A DNA stretch of 64,000 nt from Anaerococcus tetradius ATCC 35098 (GTDB lineage Bacteria > Bacillota > Clostridia > Tissierellales > Peptoniphilaceae). The notes beneath the pieces were generated by a model, which did not search any database, was not told where the DNA came from, and worked only from the letters and a program-made list of their open reading frames with translations. The stretch spans positions 248,819-312,818 of the forward strand of contig NZ_GG666296.1 of assembly GCF_000159095.1 (NCBI RefSeq), written 5' to 3'. Positions 47,951 through 55,975 of the stretch are shown piece after piece. Position 1 is the stretch's first letter; the number at the start of each line of letters is the position of its first letter. The position numbers were made by a program, and so were the translations under genes.

Positions 47951-48303
47951 AAAAAGATCTTACATGTATAAATTGTCCTCTAGGCTGTAGCGTAACAGTA
48001 ACAATGGATGCTGACGGAGAAATTACTGATATTACAGGTAACACTTGTAAAAGAGGTGAAGTATATGCCAGAAGTGAAGTCAAAAATCCAGTAAGGACTG
48101 TAACATCTACAGTAAAAGTAGAAGGCGGAAGAGCTTATTCAGTTCCAGTAAAAACATCTGAAGCCATTCCAAAGGCTAAGATGAAAGAAGCTATGGAAGA
48201 AATCAATAAAGCAAGCATAAAAGCACCAGTAAAAGTAGGTGATATAATCATCAAATCCATAGCAGGCACAGGCATAAGCCTAGTAGCAACCGCCAATAGA
48301 TAA
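47947..48303 (+). CDS. DUF1667 protein, small cysteine-rich subunit of the dehydrogenase complex
   Basis: 118 aa with four N-terminal cysteines in TCINCPLGCSVTV and TCKRGEVYA, followed by the conserved RTVTSTVKVEGG and VPVKTSEAIPKAKMKEAMEEI. DUF1667 proteins regularly follow the GlpA-like and oxidoreductase genes in anaerobes and probably hold an iron-sulfur cluster for electron transfer. ATGA overlap with the upstream gene shows coupling. It ends at a strong terminator. Confidence 0.9.
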   Translation: MKKDLTCINCPLGCSVTVTMDADGEITDITGNTCKRGEVYARSEVKNPVRTVTSTVKVEGGRAYSVPVKTSEAIPKAKMKEAMEEINKASIKAPVKVGDIIIKSIAGTGISLVATANR

Positions 48304-48347
48304 GCCCAAAACAAGATTCTAATAAAAAGCTTAGCTAATAGCCCAAG

Positions 48348-48395
48348 GAGGGGCTCTTGCAATATGATTAAATCATCATGCAGGAGCCTCTTTTT
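48348..48395 (+). terminator. Terminator after the glycerol-3-phosphate operon
   Basis: GAGGGGCTCTTGC pairs with GCAGGAGCCTC (small mismatches) and is followed by TTTTT. Confidence 0.85.
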
Positions 48396-48471
48396 ATGAA
48401 AAAATTCTAAATAAAAAATCTCAAAAAAAATTAAATATTTCCCCAAAGTGATGGTATTGTTTAGCGAACTA

Positions 48472-48480
48472 TGTTATAAT
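48472..48480 (+). promoter_or_regulatory. Extended -10 promoter of the surface-protein/sortase operon
   Basis: TGTTATAAT is an extended -10 element at 48472-48480 without an obvious -35. The transcript would have about 150 nt of leader before the start codon at 48640. The leader is AT-rich and I see no clear riboswitch or hairpin in it. Confidence 0.5.
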
Positions 48481-48639
48481 AATATTAAAAAGAAGGCGTT
48501 TGTTATAGATATTGTTAAGTGAAATATATCACAATAAAAATGCTAATAAATGAGGCCTAAAGAGGCTATTGAGATAAAATAATAATCTAGCCAAAGATTA
48601 ACTACATAGGAAAAAGATTATTAAATTTTAGGAGGAATT

Positions 48640-50508
48640 ATGAAAAAGGATGTGAAATTTAGACTGGTAGCCTACCTTCTACCTGTTCTAATGATTTTCC
48701 AAGCTTTATTTCTTGCACCTATAAGTAGATCTGAAGGCGAGCTAGATAGTGGTAAGGAAAAATACACTATTAATCTCGACATCAAAATACTTGAAAAGAC
48801 AGATAAGCCAAGTACTAGGCAAGTAAAAGTATGGAAGTTGCCAGAAGATAAGCTAGCCAAAAATTCATCTGGAACCATAGATGAGTTAGAAACTGCTAAA
48901 AAATTCGATGCACTTGATGAAGCAAAAATCAAGGAAGCATTAGGAGAAGAACTTTTAATAAGTGAAGAATCAAAGATTACAGAAAATGGTGAAAATGAAA
49001 GAATCACGATAGAAATCGAACAAGCAAAAGATGAAGTTTCTTATTATCTTATAAAGGAAAGCGATGACTCTTACAATAAGATGAAAGAAAGAATAGATTC
49101 TGGCAAATCTGAAAAACTCAACACAACTGTAATTAAGGTTCCAAGCAATCAATTTAAGGGAAAAACATTAGATATACAGTTGAAGGGAACAAAACCTGTA
49201 CCAAAGACTGATATAGTATTAGTAAAAAAAGATACTAAAAATAAAGATAGAAAAATAGAAAAGGTAGATTTTAGACTTTTAGCTAAATCAAATGTAGAAG
49301 GAAAAGAAGATTATCCTGTAATTTTAGAGCAAAAATTGGGATATTATGAATTTAAGTCTATAGATAAAGGTACCGAAAAAAAGCCAGCAAGCAAAGAAAC
49401 AGCTACTATTATGACCACAAATGCTGAAGGCAAGATAGTAGTTAAAGGACTACCTAAAGGGGGAAGTTTCTATTTTGAAGAAATAGAAGCCAAGGGTATA
49501 TATAACGAATTTAATAATATATTAAATACTGGAAAACATTCTGATGATTTTACTAATGAAATTAAAGAAGAAATAGTTGTTTATAATGATAGGATTCCAT
49601 TTGTAAAGAAGAAAGATACTAGTGGAAAGTCCCTAGAAGATATTGGATTTAAAGTTTTTAACAAAGATGGAAAAGCTTTAAAGTTCAAAGAAGATAAGGG
49701 TGAAAACATCGGAGATTATGGTTATGGATATATCTACGATGAGTCTGGAGATATTGAAGAAGTTAATACTGATATAGAAGGTAATATTTTCTTAGGAAAG
49801 ATGCCAGCTGGCGAAGGTTACTACTTCTTAGAAACAAAGACTCCAGATAAATATGAAAAATCAGAAGAGAAACACTACTTTAATGTTGATGAGAATGGGG
49901 TTATATATCTAAAAGATAAAGATAATAAGAAACAGGAAGCATTACAAATTATAAACAAACTATTAAAGCCAACAGGTGGAAATGAAAAGAAGACTGGTGG
50001 TAGGAAGTTTATTAAAGTAGAAAAAAATAATTCCAAAGTTAAGATTAAAGGAGCAAAGTTTAAGGTTGTAAAAAAGGTCGGCGAAAATGAATATGCTGAT
50101 ATAGATGAGAAAAACCCATTAACTGTTGAGTCTGATAAGGATGGACGATTCGAAGTTAATAATTTGCCTTATGAAGGAGATGGCAGCACTTATTATCTAG
50201 TAGAAACTGCTGCTCCTGGCTATGTTGTAAATTATGAACCAATTCCATTTACAATAAATGCAAATTCATATTCTGAATCAGCTCAAATTATAACTAACGA
50301 AAAACCAACTCCTCCACCAACACCTGTTAGACCTCCAAGTAACCCACCAACACCTTCAACTCCAACAAAGATAATTACAAATAGGAGTCGTGGACCTATG
50401 GTTAAGACAGGTGATATTAGGATTTGGATTTACTTTGCTATTGGACTTCTTATGATTATTGGGGGAAGCCTAATTGTTAGAAGAGAAGATAGGAAACAAC
50501 TAGCATAA
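48640..50508 (+). CDS. Cna-B-domain, wall-anchored surface protein (pilin-like, proline-rich tail)
   Basis: 622 aa. A signal peptide (about 1-32) is followed by a domain to about 190. Three Cna-B/SpaA-like beta domains follow, with E-box motifs FYFEEIEAKGIY, YYFLETKTPDKY and YYLVETAAPGYV, suggesting internal isopeptide bonds. A proline-rich stretch (about 554-576, PTPPPTPVRPPSNPPTP) precedes the sorting signal: MVKTG at 587-591, a hydrophobic helix and RREDRK. MVKTG deviates from LPXTG by V for P. A proline tail is typical of basal pilins. Three class C sortase genes follow at once. No second pilin gene is present. Confidence 0.85.
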   Translation: MKKDVKFRLVAYLLPVLMIFQALFLAPISRSEGELDSGKEKYTINLDIKILEKTDKPSTRQVKVWKLPEDKLAKNSSGTIDELETAKKFDALDEAKIKEALGEELLISEESKITENGENERITIEIEQAKDEVSYYLIKESDDSYNKMKERIDSGKSEKLNTTVIKVPSNQFKGKTLDIQLKGTKPVPKTDIVLVKKDTKNKDRKIEKVDFRLLAKSNVEGKEDYPVILEQKLGYYEFKSIDKGTEKKPASKETATIMTTNAEGKIVVKGLPKGGSFYFEEIEAKGIYNEFNNILNTGKHSDDFTNEIKEEIVVYNDRIPFVKKKDTSGKSLEDIGFKVFNKDGKALKFKEDKGENIGDYGYGYIYDESGDIEEVNTDIEGNIFLGKMPAGEGYYFLETKTPDKYEKSEEKHYFNVDENGVIYLKDKDNKKQEALQIINKLLKPTGGNEKKTGGRKFIKVEKNNSKVKIKGAKFKVVKKVGENEYADIDEKNPLTVESDKDGRFEVNNLPYEGDGSTYYLVETAAPGYVVNYEPIPFTINANSYSESAQIITNEKPTPPPTPVRPPSNPPTPSTPTKIITNRSRGPMVKTGDIRIWIYFAIGLLMIIGGSLIVRREDRKQLA

Positions 50509-50563
50509 GAATAAATAGATGCGGTAGGGATATCGTATCTATTTTGCTTGTAAAGGATTTTAG

Positions 50564-51514
50564 ATGGCTATTTTTAAAAAAAATAAACAAAATAAAAAAG
50601 TTAAGAAAAAGCCTAATAGAAGGGCGAAGTGGACTTTTAGGTTTGTATTTCTTATCGGACTTCTAGTAGCTCTTTATCCCTTGATAAATAGAATCTATTA
50701 TAGGATTGATTCTAACAATCAAGTCAACGTCTTCAACGAGGGTGTAAATAAGCTAGATACAGCAGAAATCGAAAGAAGGATGGGTCTTGCTCGTGCTTAT
50801 AATGACTCCCTAGTCAATAATGTTTCCGAGGACCCCTATGCTAAGGATAAACACGCAAAGGGTAGGGCCGAGTATGCGAGGATGCTTGAAGTTCATGAGA
50901 TGATAGGACATGTGGAGATACCAAAGATTAACCAAGACCTTCCTATCTATGCTGGTACGGCTGAGGAAGTCCTCCAGAAGGGAGTTGGCCACTTGGAAGG
51001 AACTTCCCTACCTATAGGAGGTAACTCCACTCACTCAGTCCTTACAGCCCATTCTGGTCTACCGGAAGCTACTCTTTTTACCCACTTAAATGAGCTTGAG
51101 ATTGGAGATAAGTTTTATGTGCATAATATTGCCGAGATTTTGGCCTATCAGGTTGATCAAATCAAGGTAATTGAGCCAAGTAATTTCAGCGATTTGCTGA
51201 TTTCTCCTGGTCATGACTATGTAACCCTTCTTACCTGTACACCTATAATGATTAATTCTCACAGACTTATAGTAAGAGGACATAGGGTTCCTTATGTACC
51301 AGCTGTTGATGAAGAGCTAATAAGGACGACTAAGGCTAACTGGATTTTCAGACTGCTATTCTTCCTAGCCCTATTCTTGATAATAGTCTTAATAGTTTAC
51401 TTGTGGAGACTTAGAAGGGACAATAAGAGATACTATTCTAGGATTGAGGAGATAAAGAAACGACAAGAAGAGTTGTTAAAGAAATCCAAGAAGGTGAGAG
51501 AAGATGAGAAGTAG
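50564..51514 (+). CDS. Class C sortase, first of three
   Basis: 316-aa membrane-bound transpeptidase with N- and C-terminal membrane helices. The lid motif DPY (EDPYAKDK) is near residue 88. The catalytic histidine is in SVLTAHSGLPEA, the cysteine in VTLLTCTPIMINSHRL, and the arginine in LIVRGHRVPY. These are class C (pilus-polymerising) marks. It lies 55 bp after the surface protein gene and overlaps the next sortase gene by 11 bp. Confidence 0.93.
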   Translation: MAIFKKNKQNKKVKKKPNRRAKWTFRFVFLIGLLVALYPLINRIYYRIDSNNQVNVFNEGVNKLDTAEIERRMGLARAYNDSLVNNVSEDPYAKDKHAKGRAEYARMLEVHEMIGHVEIPKINQDLPIYAGTAEEVLQKGVGHLEGTSLPIGGNSTHSVLTAHSGLPEATLFTHLNELEIGDKFYVHNIAEILAYQVDQIKVIEPSNFSDLLISPGHDYVTLLTCTPIMINSHRLIVRGHRVPYVPAVDEELIRTTKANWIFRLLFFLALFLIIVLIVYLWRLRRDNKRYYSRIEEIKKRQEELLKKSKKVREDEK

Positions 51515-52379
51515 TTTAAAGGATAAGATAAAGTTTGGCATAGTCTTTCTAATCGGTCTTTTAATCTTCTCCTATCCTATGATTTCACAGAAGTTTTATG
51601 AAATTAAGGCTGAAGATGAGATAATAGAGTTTGTAAAACAGTCTAAGGAAATTGATAAGAAGGAAGTAAGTAGGAGGATGGAGCTTGCCAGAGTCTACAA
51701 CGAGACCCTTGATCCATCTAAGCTTGCCGATCCTTATAGTAAAAGAGTCAAGGAGGCTAAGGCCTATTACGCCCATATGCTAGAAGTTAATGAGATGATA
51801 GGCCATATAGAAATTCCCAAGATAAACCAGGATATCCCTGTATATGCAGGAACAAGCGAAGAAGTCCTTCAGAAGGGCTGTGGTCACTTGGAAGGAACTT
51901 CATTACCAGTAGGAGGTAGGTCAACCCACACCGTTATTACTGGTCACAGGGGCCTACCTAATGCCGTTTTGTTTAGAAACCTAGACCAACTAGTAGAAGG
52001 AGATATTTTTTACTTCCACAATCTCCAAGGAACTCTAGCCTATAAGGTTGATCAGATTCTAGTAGTCGAGCCTTCAAACTTCGAGCCAATCCTAGTCCAA
52101 GAAGGAAAAGACCTAGCTACCCTTCTAACCTGTACTCCTTACATGATTAACTCTCACAGGCTTTTGGTAAGGGGTCACAGGATTCCTTACCAAGACGCCA
52201 TAGATGATGGTATAGCTAACACGCCAAGATTTAGACCGGACTTCTTCCAATTAGTTTTAGCACTAATTCCAGTCCTAGTCTTTTTGATAATAGGTTCTAC
52301 AAGAGAAAAAAGAAGGTCTATAAAACTAAGAAAAGAGGTAGAAGATATTGAAAAAAAATTCAAAACTAACAAAAATTAG
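51504..52379 (+). CDS. Class C sortase, second of three
   Basis: 291 aa with the same layout as its upstream neighbour and clearly a paralogue. The lid is ADPYSKR, the catalytic histidine is in TVITGHRGLPNA, the cysteine in ATLLTCTPYMINSHRL and the arginine in LLVRGHRIPY. The segment EVNEMIGHIEIPKINQDIPVYAGTSEEVLQKG is nearly shared with the first. The start follows GAAGGTGAGAG within the upstream gene. It is translationally coupled at both ends. Confidence 0.93.
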   Translation: MRSSLKDKIKFGIVFLIGLLIFSYPMISQKFYEIKAEDEIIEFVKQSKEIDKKEVSRRMELARVYNETLDPSKLADPYSKRVKEAKAYYAHMLEVNEMIGHIEIPKINQDIPVYAGTSEEVLQKGCGHLEGTSLPVGGRSTHTVITGHRGLPNAVLFRNLDQLVEGDIFYFHNLQGTLAYKVDQILVVEPSNFEPILVQEGKDLATLLTCTPYMINSHRLLVRGHRIPYQDAIDDGIANTPRFRPDFFQLVLALIPVLVFLIIGSTREKRRSIKLRKEVEDIEKKFKTNKN

Positions 52380-53226
52380 CATCTTAGGATATCTTCTTAT
52401 CCTAACAGGCCTACTTTTTATAACTATTCCCCTCATAAATAGGACGATTAATGAATTATCCTACCAAAAGAAACTTGAAGAATTTGTAAAAGAACAAGAA
52501 AAACGACCTAAAAAAGAAATCGAAGAAGAAAATAAGTCGGCAGAAAAGTATAACGAACTTATAAAAAGGAGCGATACAGGAATAGTCGATCCCTTTACAA
52601 GTAAGGATAACAAAACTCGTTACAATTATTTCAAAAACTCTAACCGAGTTTTTGCTTATCTAGTAATACCTAAACTTGGCAAGAATCTTCCAATCTATCT
52701 TGATGCTACCCTTGATCACATATCAAGGGGAGTTGCCCAAGTAGAAGGAACTAGCATACCAGTAGGAGGCAAGGGAACAAGATCTGTTATAGCCGGGCAC
52801 AGGGACTGGTGGGGAGATAATATGTTTCTATATGTAGATGAGTTAGTCAAAGGCGATGATGTCTATGTGAAAAGAGCGACAGAAACCCTCCACTACAAGG
52901 TTAGTGATAAGGAAGTAATAGGCCCTTACGATTGGGATAGGCTAGAAAAAAGGGGAGATGAGGACGTCCTAACCCTCCTTACTTGTAGCCCCTTCTATCC
53001 ACCTAGGCCAGATAGGCTTCTTGTAAATTGCCTAAGATATGAGGACAAGGGCAAGGAGGGTAAAAAGGAGTCGGCTAATGAAGTCAAAGAATCAAAGGCT
53101 AAGAAAGTAAAAAGATCAGAGTCATTCACTAAACTAGGAGCTGGTCTTGGAATAGTTTTTATAATTTTAGTCCTTATGAGATTAATCAGAAGAATCCAAT
53201 ACACTAGAAAATTAAAAAACAAATAA
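52348..53226 (+). CDS. Class C sortase, third and divergent
   Basis: 292 aa starting at TTG 52348 with AAGAGGTAGAAG upstream. The lid is VDPFTSK, the catalytic histidine is in SVIAGHRDWWGDNMF, the cysteine in VLTLLTCSPFYPPRPDRLLVNC and the C-terminal helix is preceded by a lysine-rich linker. The arginine sits in a changed context (RPDRLLVNC instead of SHRLLVRGHR). It has moved apart from the first two and may use another substrate or do the wall-anchoring step. It is the last gene before a terminator. Confidence 0.88.
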   Translation: MKKNSKLTKISILGYLLILTGLLFITIPLINRTINELSYQKKLEEFVKEQEKRPKKEIEEENKSAEKYNELIKRSDTGIVDPFTSKDNKTRYNYFKNSNRVFAYLVIPKLGKNLPIYLDATLDHISRGVAQVEGTSIPVGGKGTRSVIAGHRDWWGDNMFLYVDELVKGDDVYVKRATETLHYKVSDKEVIGPYDWDRLEKRGDEDVLTLLTCSPFYPPRPDRLLVNCLRYEDKGKEGKKESANEVKESKAKKVKRSESFTKLGAGLGIVFIILVLMRLIRRIQYTRKLKNK

Positions 53227-53230
53227 AGCT

Positions 53231-53296
53231 AAGAGCCTTGCAGGAGCCAATTTCATCTGATACAAATTAGCTAATCTTGCAAGGCTTATTTTTTTG
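53231..53296 (+). terminator. Terminator after the sortase operon
   Basis: AGCCTTGCA pairs with TGCAAGGCT, followed by TATTTTTTT. The loop is about 40 nt. Confidence 0.75.
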
Positions 53297-53432
53297 TTTG
53301 GAATAATAGATTGCTTAGCTAAAATTACGACAAAGCTTTTGTTTATATAAAAAAATCTCGTCCGTACTTGGTAAAGTAAAAGATTTTACCAAGAAATCAC
53401 CCTAATCATATTAGGGAAAGTAAATTTTAGAC

Positions 53433-53462
53433 AACAAAAGAGCCTCAATGGGCTCTTTTGTT
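53433..53462. terminator. Bidirectional terminator next to the second glpA-like gene
   Basis: AACAAAAGAGCC and GGCTCTTTTGTT form a perfect stem with a 6-nt loop. On the minus strand it begins at the stop codon of the dehydrogenase gene and ends in a T-rich arm. Confidence 0.85.
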
Positions 53463-54933
53463 AAACTTCCATTTTTTTCATTAGTTCATTTATATCTTTT
53501 TTGTTAAGTCTTGATATGCCTGAATTTTCACTATCAAATTTCCTATTCTCGATAGGATGTTTATATTCATCTTCCATTACTTCGAGTACACGATTTCGGC
53601 AGAAGGCTCCTTGGCAGAATCCCATTCCGCTTCTAGTCCTTCTTTTGACAGCATCAAAACTTGTTAGTTCTATACCCCTATTTAGGGCATCCCTAATGGT
53701 TTTCTCGCTTACTTGCTCACACCTACATACAAGCCTTTCAGGATTTCCTAACTCTAGGTCAACCTTATCCTTAATCTTATTAAAGTCTTCTAGGTCTTTG
53801 TATTTGATGATTGGTTTTCTATAAGGGTTGTAGTTAGGGTCTTTTATCAGTTTTAGACCGATTTCTTCGAGGATTTTTTCTACCATCTCTGCAATAGCAG
53901 GTGATGAGGTAATTCCCGGCGATTGGATTCCTACTACATTGATAAAACCATTAGTCCTAGTATTTTCAATTATGAAATCTCCAGTTGAGCTTGCAGGTCT
54001 TAGACCAGTAAAAGACCTTATAAATTCTCTTAGATTCAAGACATCGTCTTTTACTGATTTCTTTGCAAGGGTGTAGATTTCCTTTAGTCTTTCTTCGTGA
54101 GTTCCTAGGTCTATTTCTTCCTCGTCTATGGCATCAGGGCCAATCAATATATTGTTATGATAGGTCCTAGTAACGAGTATCCCCTTTGATTTAGGGCTAG
54201 GAGTTTGGAAAAGGACCTGCTTTACACGAGATCCAGTTCCCTTTTGCATAAGCAAATATTCACCACTTCTTGGATGAATGTCAAAATCTGTTTGTGTAAT
54301 CATAGAAGAAACTTTAGCTCCGTTAAGGCCACTAGCGTTTATCACATATTTGGCCTCATAGCTTTCGCCAGTAGAGCAAGTTAGCCTAAAGACATCGCCA
54401 TTTTTTTCTATTCCTATTACTTCGCTATTTAATTTCAATTCTAGACCATTGTCCATGGCGTTTTCTACTAGGGCTATAACATATTCGTAAGGAGAGCATA
54501 CGCCAGCTCCCTTGCAATACAAAGCACCAATAGCTTGGTCTGAGACATTTTCTTCGAGCTTTCTTAGCTCATCTTGGCCTATAATTTCAATATCATCTAG
54601 TCCATTTTCCTTACCCATCTCATAGAGGGTAGCTAGCATTTTCATATCGTCCTCATCGAAGGCTAGAACAAGAGAACCATTGGCTAGAAAACCAAAGTTT
54701 AGCTCTTCGTTGAGTTTCTCGAAGCTTATTCTACCAGGATAGCAAAGTCTACCCCTAAGCTCCTTGCCACTTTCAGCATAGCCACCATGGACTATAGCTG
54801 AATTAGCCTTGCTTGCTCCCATGGACACGTCATTTTCTTTTTCAAGTAAGAGAATATCGAGTTTGTAGCGGGACAATCTTCTAGCTATTGAAGCTCCGCT
54901 AACTCCAGCTCCAACTATAATTACATCAAACAT
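53461..54933 (-). CDS. Second GlpA-like glycerol-3-phosphate dehydrogenase with BFD-type domain
   Basis: 490-aa paralogue of the 45-kb flavoenzyme. The FAD motif is VIIVGAGVSGASIARRLSRY, with SMGASKANSAIVHGGYAESGKELRG and NVVGIQSPGITSSPAIAEM. BFD-type cysteines are in LVCRCEQVSEKTI and GMGFCQGAFCRNRV. It lacks adjacent oxidoreductase and DUF1667 genes and is instead cotranscribed with glpF, 39 bp downstream of it. It may share partner subunits with the other operon or donate electrons elsewhere. Confidence 0.88.
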   Translation of the reverse strand: MFDVIIVGAGVSGASIARRLSRYKLDILLLEKENDVSMGASKANSAIVHGGYAESGKELRGRLCYPGRISFEKLNEELNFGFLANGSLVLAFDEDDMKMLATLYEMGKENGLDDIEIIGQDELRKLEENVSDQAIGALYCKGAGVCSPYEYVIALVENAMDNGLELKLNSEVIGIEKNGDVFRLTCSTGESYEAKYVINASGLNGAKVSSMITQTDFDIHPRSGEYLLMQKGTGSRVKQVLFQTPSPKSKGILVTRTYHNNILIGPDAIDEEEIDLGTHEERLKEIYTLAKKSVKDDVLNLREFIRSFTGLRPASSTGDFIIENTRTNGFINVVGIQSPGITSSPAIAEMVEKILEEIGLKLIKDPNYNPYRKPIIKYKDLEDFNKIKDKVDLELGNPERLVCRCEQVSEKTIRDALNRGIELTSFDAVKRRTRSGMGFCQGAFCRNRVLEVMEDEYKHPIENRKFDSENSGISRLNKKDINELMKKMEV

Positions 54934-54972
54934 AAGTCACTTCCTAATAAATTATTAACTTTTAGAAGCTGA

Positions 54973-55695
54973 TTATCCTATAAAAATAAAGTTATAGCAA
55001 ACAACTGCTAAAAGTCCGCCTATAATTGGTCCTACAACTGGAATCCAAGCATATCCCCAGTTAGGGTCAGCCTTGTTGTTGAAAGGAAGAATTGCATAGG
55101 CGATTCTTGGTCCAAGGTCTCTGGCAGGGTTAATAGCATAACCTGTAAGTCCGCCCAAAGACATACCAATAGAAACGATTATTCCAAATACTAATAATTT
55201 GTCAACGCCAACAGTGCCAGCTCCATCAACTTGGGAAAGGCCTAAGATTGCAAATACTAGTACGTAAGTTCCGATAATTTCTGATAGCAAGTTTCTAAAT
55301 GTGTTTGGAACAGATGGAGCTGTACAGAAAGTACCTCTTACATCAAGTGGTCTGTCGCTAGTTGCGTCATATTGGTCTTTAAAGAGAATATATACCAATA
55401 AAGCACCAACGAAAGCACCAGCCAATTGTGCTATTATGTAAGCTGGTAGATCAGAATAAGCTACATCACCCTTAAATGCCAAGGCAAGTGACAAAGCAGG
55501 GTTAAAGCTTGCGCCAGAAAGTTTTCCAAATATGAATGCTGGGAGAAGTACTGCAAGACCCCAAGCAAGAGTAATTTGGATTGAGCCTGCACCTTTTTGT
55601 CCACTCTTGTTAAGCAAAACGTTTGCAACAACGCCGTCACCAAGTAGTATAAGTATCATTGTACCGAAAAATTCACCCATAATAATATCTCTCAT
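54973..55695 (-). CDS. glpF: Glycerol uptake facilitator
   Basis: 240-aa aquaglyceroporin with six helices. The NPA boxes are SFNPALSLALA near residue 65 and AINPARDLGPR near 190, and the R-D after the second box marks a glycerol channel. The start follows TTAGGAGGAAATT. It heads the operon with the second glpA-like gene. Leader features upstream (a terminator hairpin and a cre-like box) suggest GlpP antitermination and catabolite control. It differs clearly from the larA-linked channel at 13 kb. Confidence 0.92.
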   Translation of the reverse strand: MRDIIMGEFFGTMILILLGDGVVANVLLNKSGQKGAGSIQITLAWGLAVLLPAFIFGKLSGASFNPALSLALAFKGDVAYSDLPAYIIAQLAGAFVGALLVYILFKDQYDATSDRPLDVRGTFCTAPSVPNTFRNLLSEIIGTYVLVFAILGLSQVDGAGTVGVDKLLVFGIIVSIGMSLGGLTGYAINPARDLGPRIAYAILPFNNKADPNWGYAWIPVVGPIIGGLLAVVCYNFIFIG

Positions 55696-55729
55696 AATTT
55701 CCTCCTAATAAGATATTTAGATAAGTAAA

Positions 55730-55760
55730 CAAAAAGCAACAAATAAGAGAAGTTTGTTGC
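55730..55760 (-). terminator. Leader terminator of glpF, candidate GlpP target
   Basis: On the minus strand GCAACAAA pairs with TTTGTTGC around a 9-nt loop and is followed by TTTTT. It lies between the glpF promoter and start codon and is preceded by GAAGAGCTT. Its position inside a leader points to regulated readthrough. Confidence 0.8.
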
Positions 55761-55783
55761 CAAGCTCTTCGGATATTAAATTG

Positions 55784-55797
55784 TGAAAACATTTACA
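55784..55797. promoter_or_regulatory. cre-like catabolite-control box of glpF
   Basis: TGTAAATGTTTTCA (minus strand) differs from the cre consensus TGWAANCGNTNWCA by one base in the central CG. It lies just downstream of the glpF -10 box, where CcpA binding would block transcription. Based on consensus only. Confidence 0.5.
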
Positions 55798-55802
55798 CTT
55801 AT

Positions 55803-55830
55803 AGTATATCATGATTTGAAAAAATTACAA
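55803..55830 (-). promoter_or_regulatory. Promoter of glpF
   Basis: On the minus strand TTGTAA (55830-55825), a 16-bp spacer and TATACT (55808-55803). Confidence 0.7.
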
Positions 55831-55975
55831 GTATTTTATCTAAAAATTTAAAAAATTCTATAATAATTTATAAAAAAAGAAATTTCTTTTCTGATATCGT
55901 TTTACTCTATGGACAAAAATTCTCTTTTATTATATGATTAAGTCATAAGAAGTTAACATAATTAGGGAGGAAAAA

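Noticed and set aside
48733-48745. GGCGAGCT in the surface-protein gene as a further GlpP site
   Set aside because: It lies inside coding sequence without a hairpin and is most likely chance.
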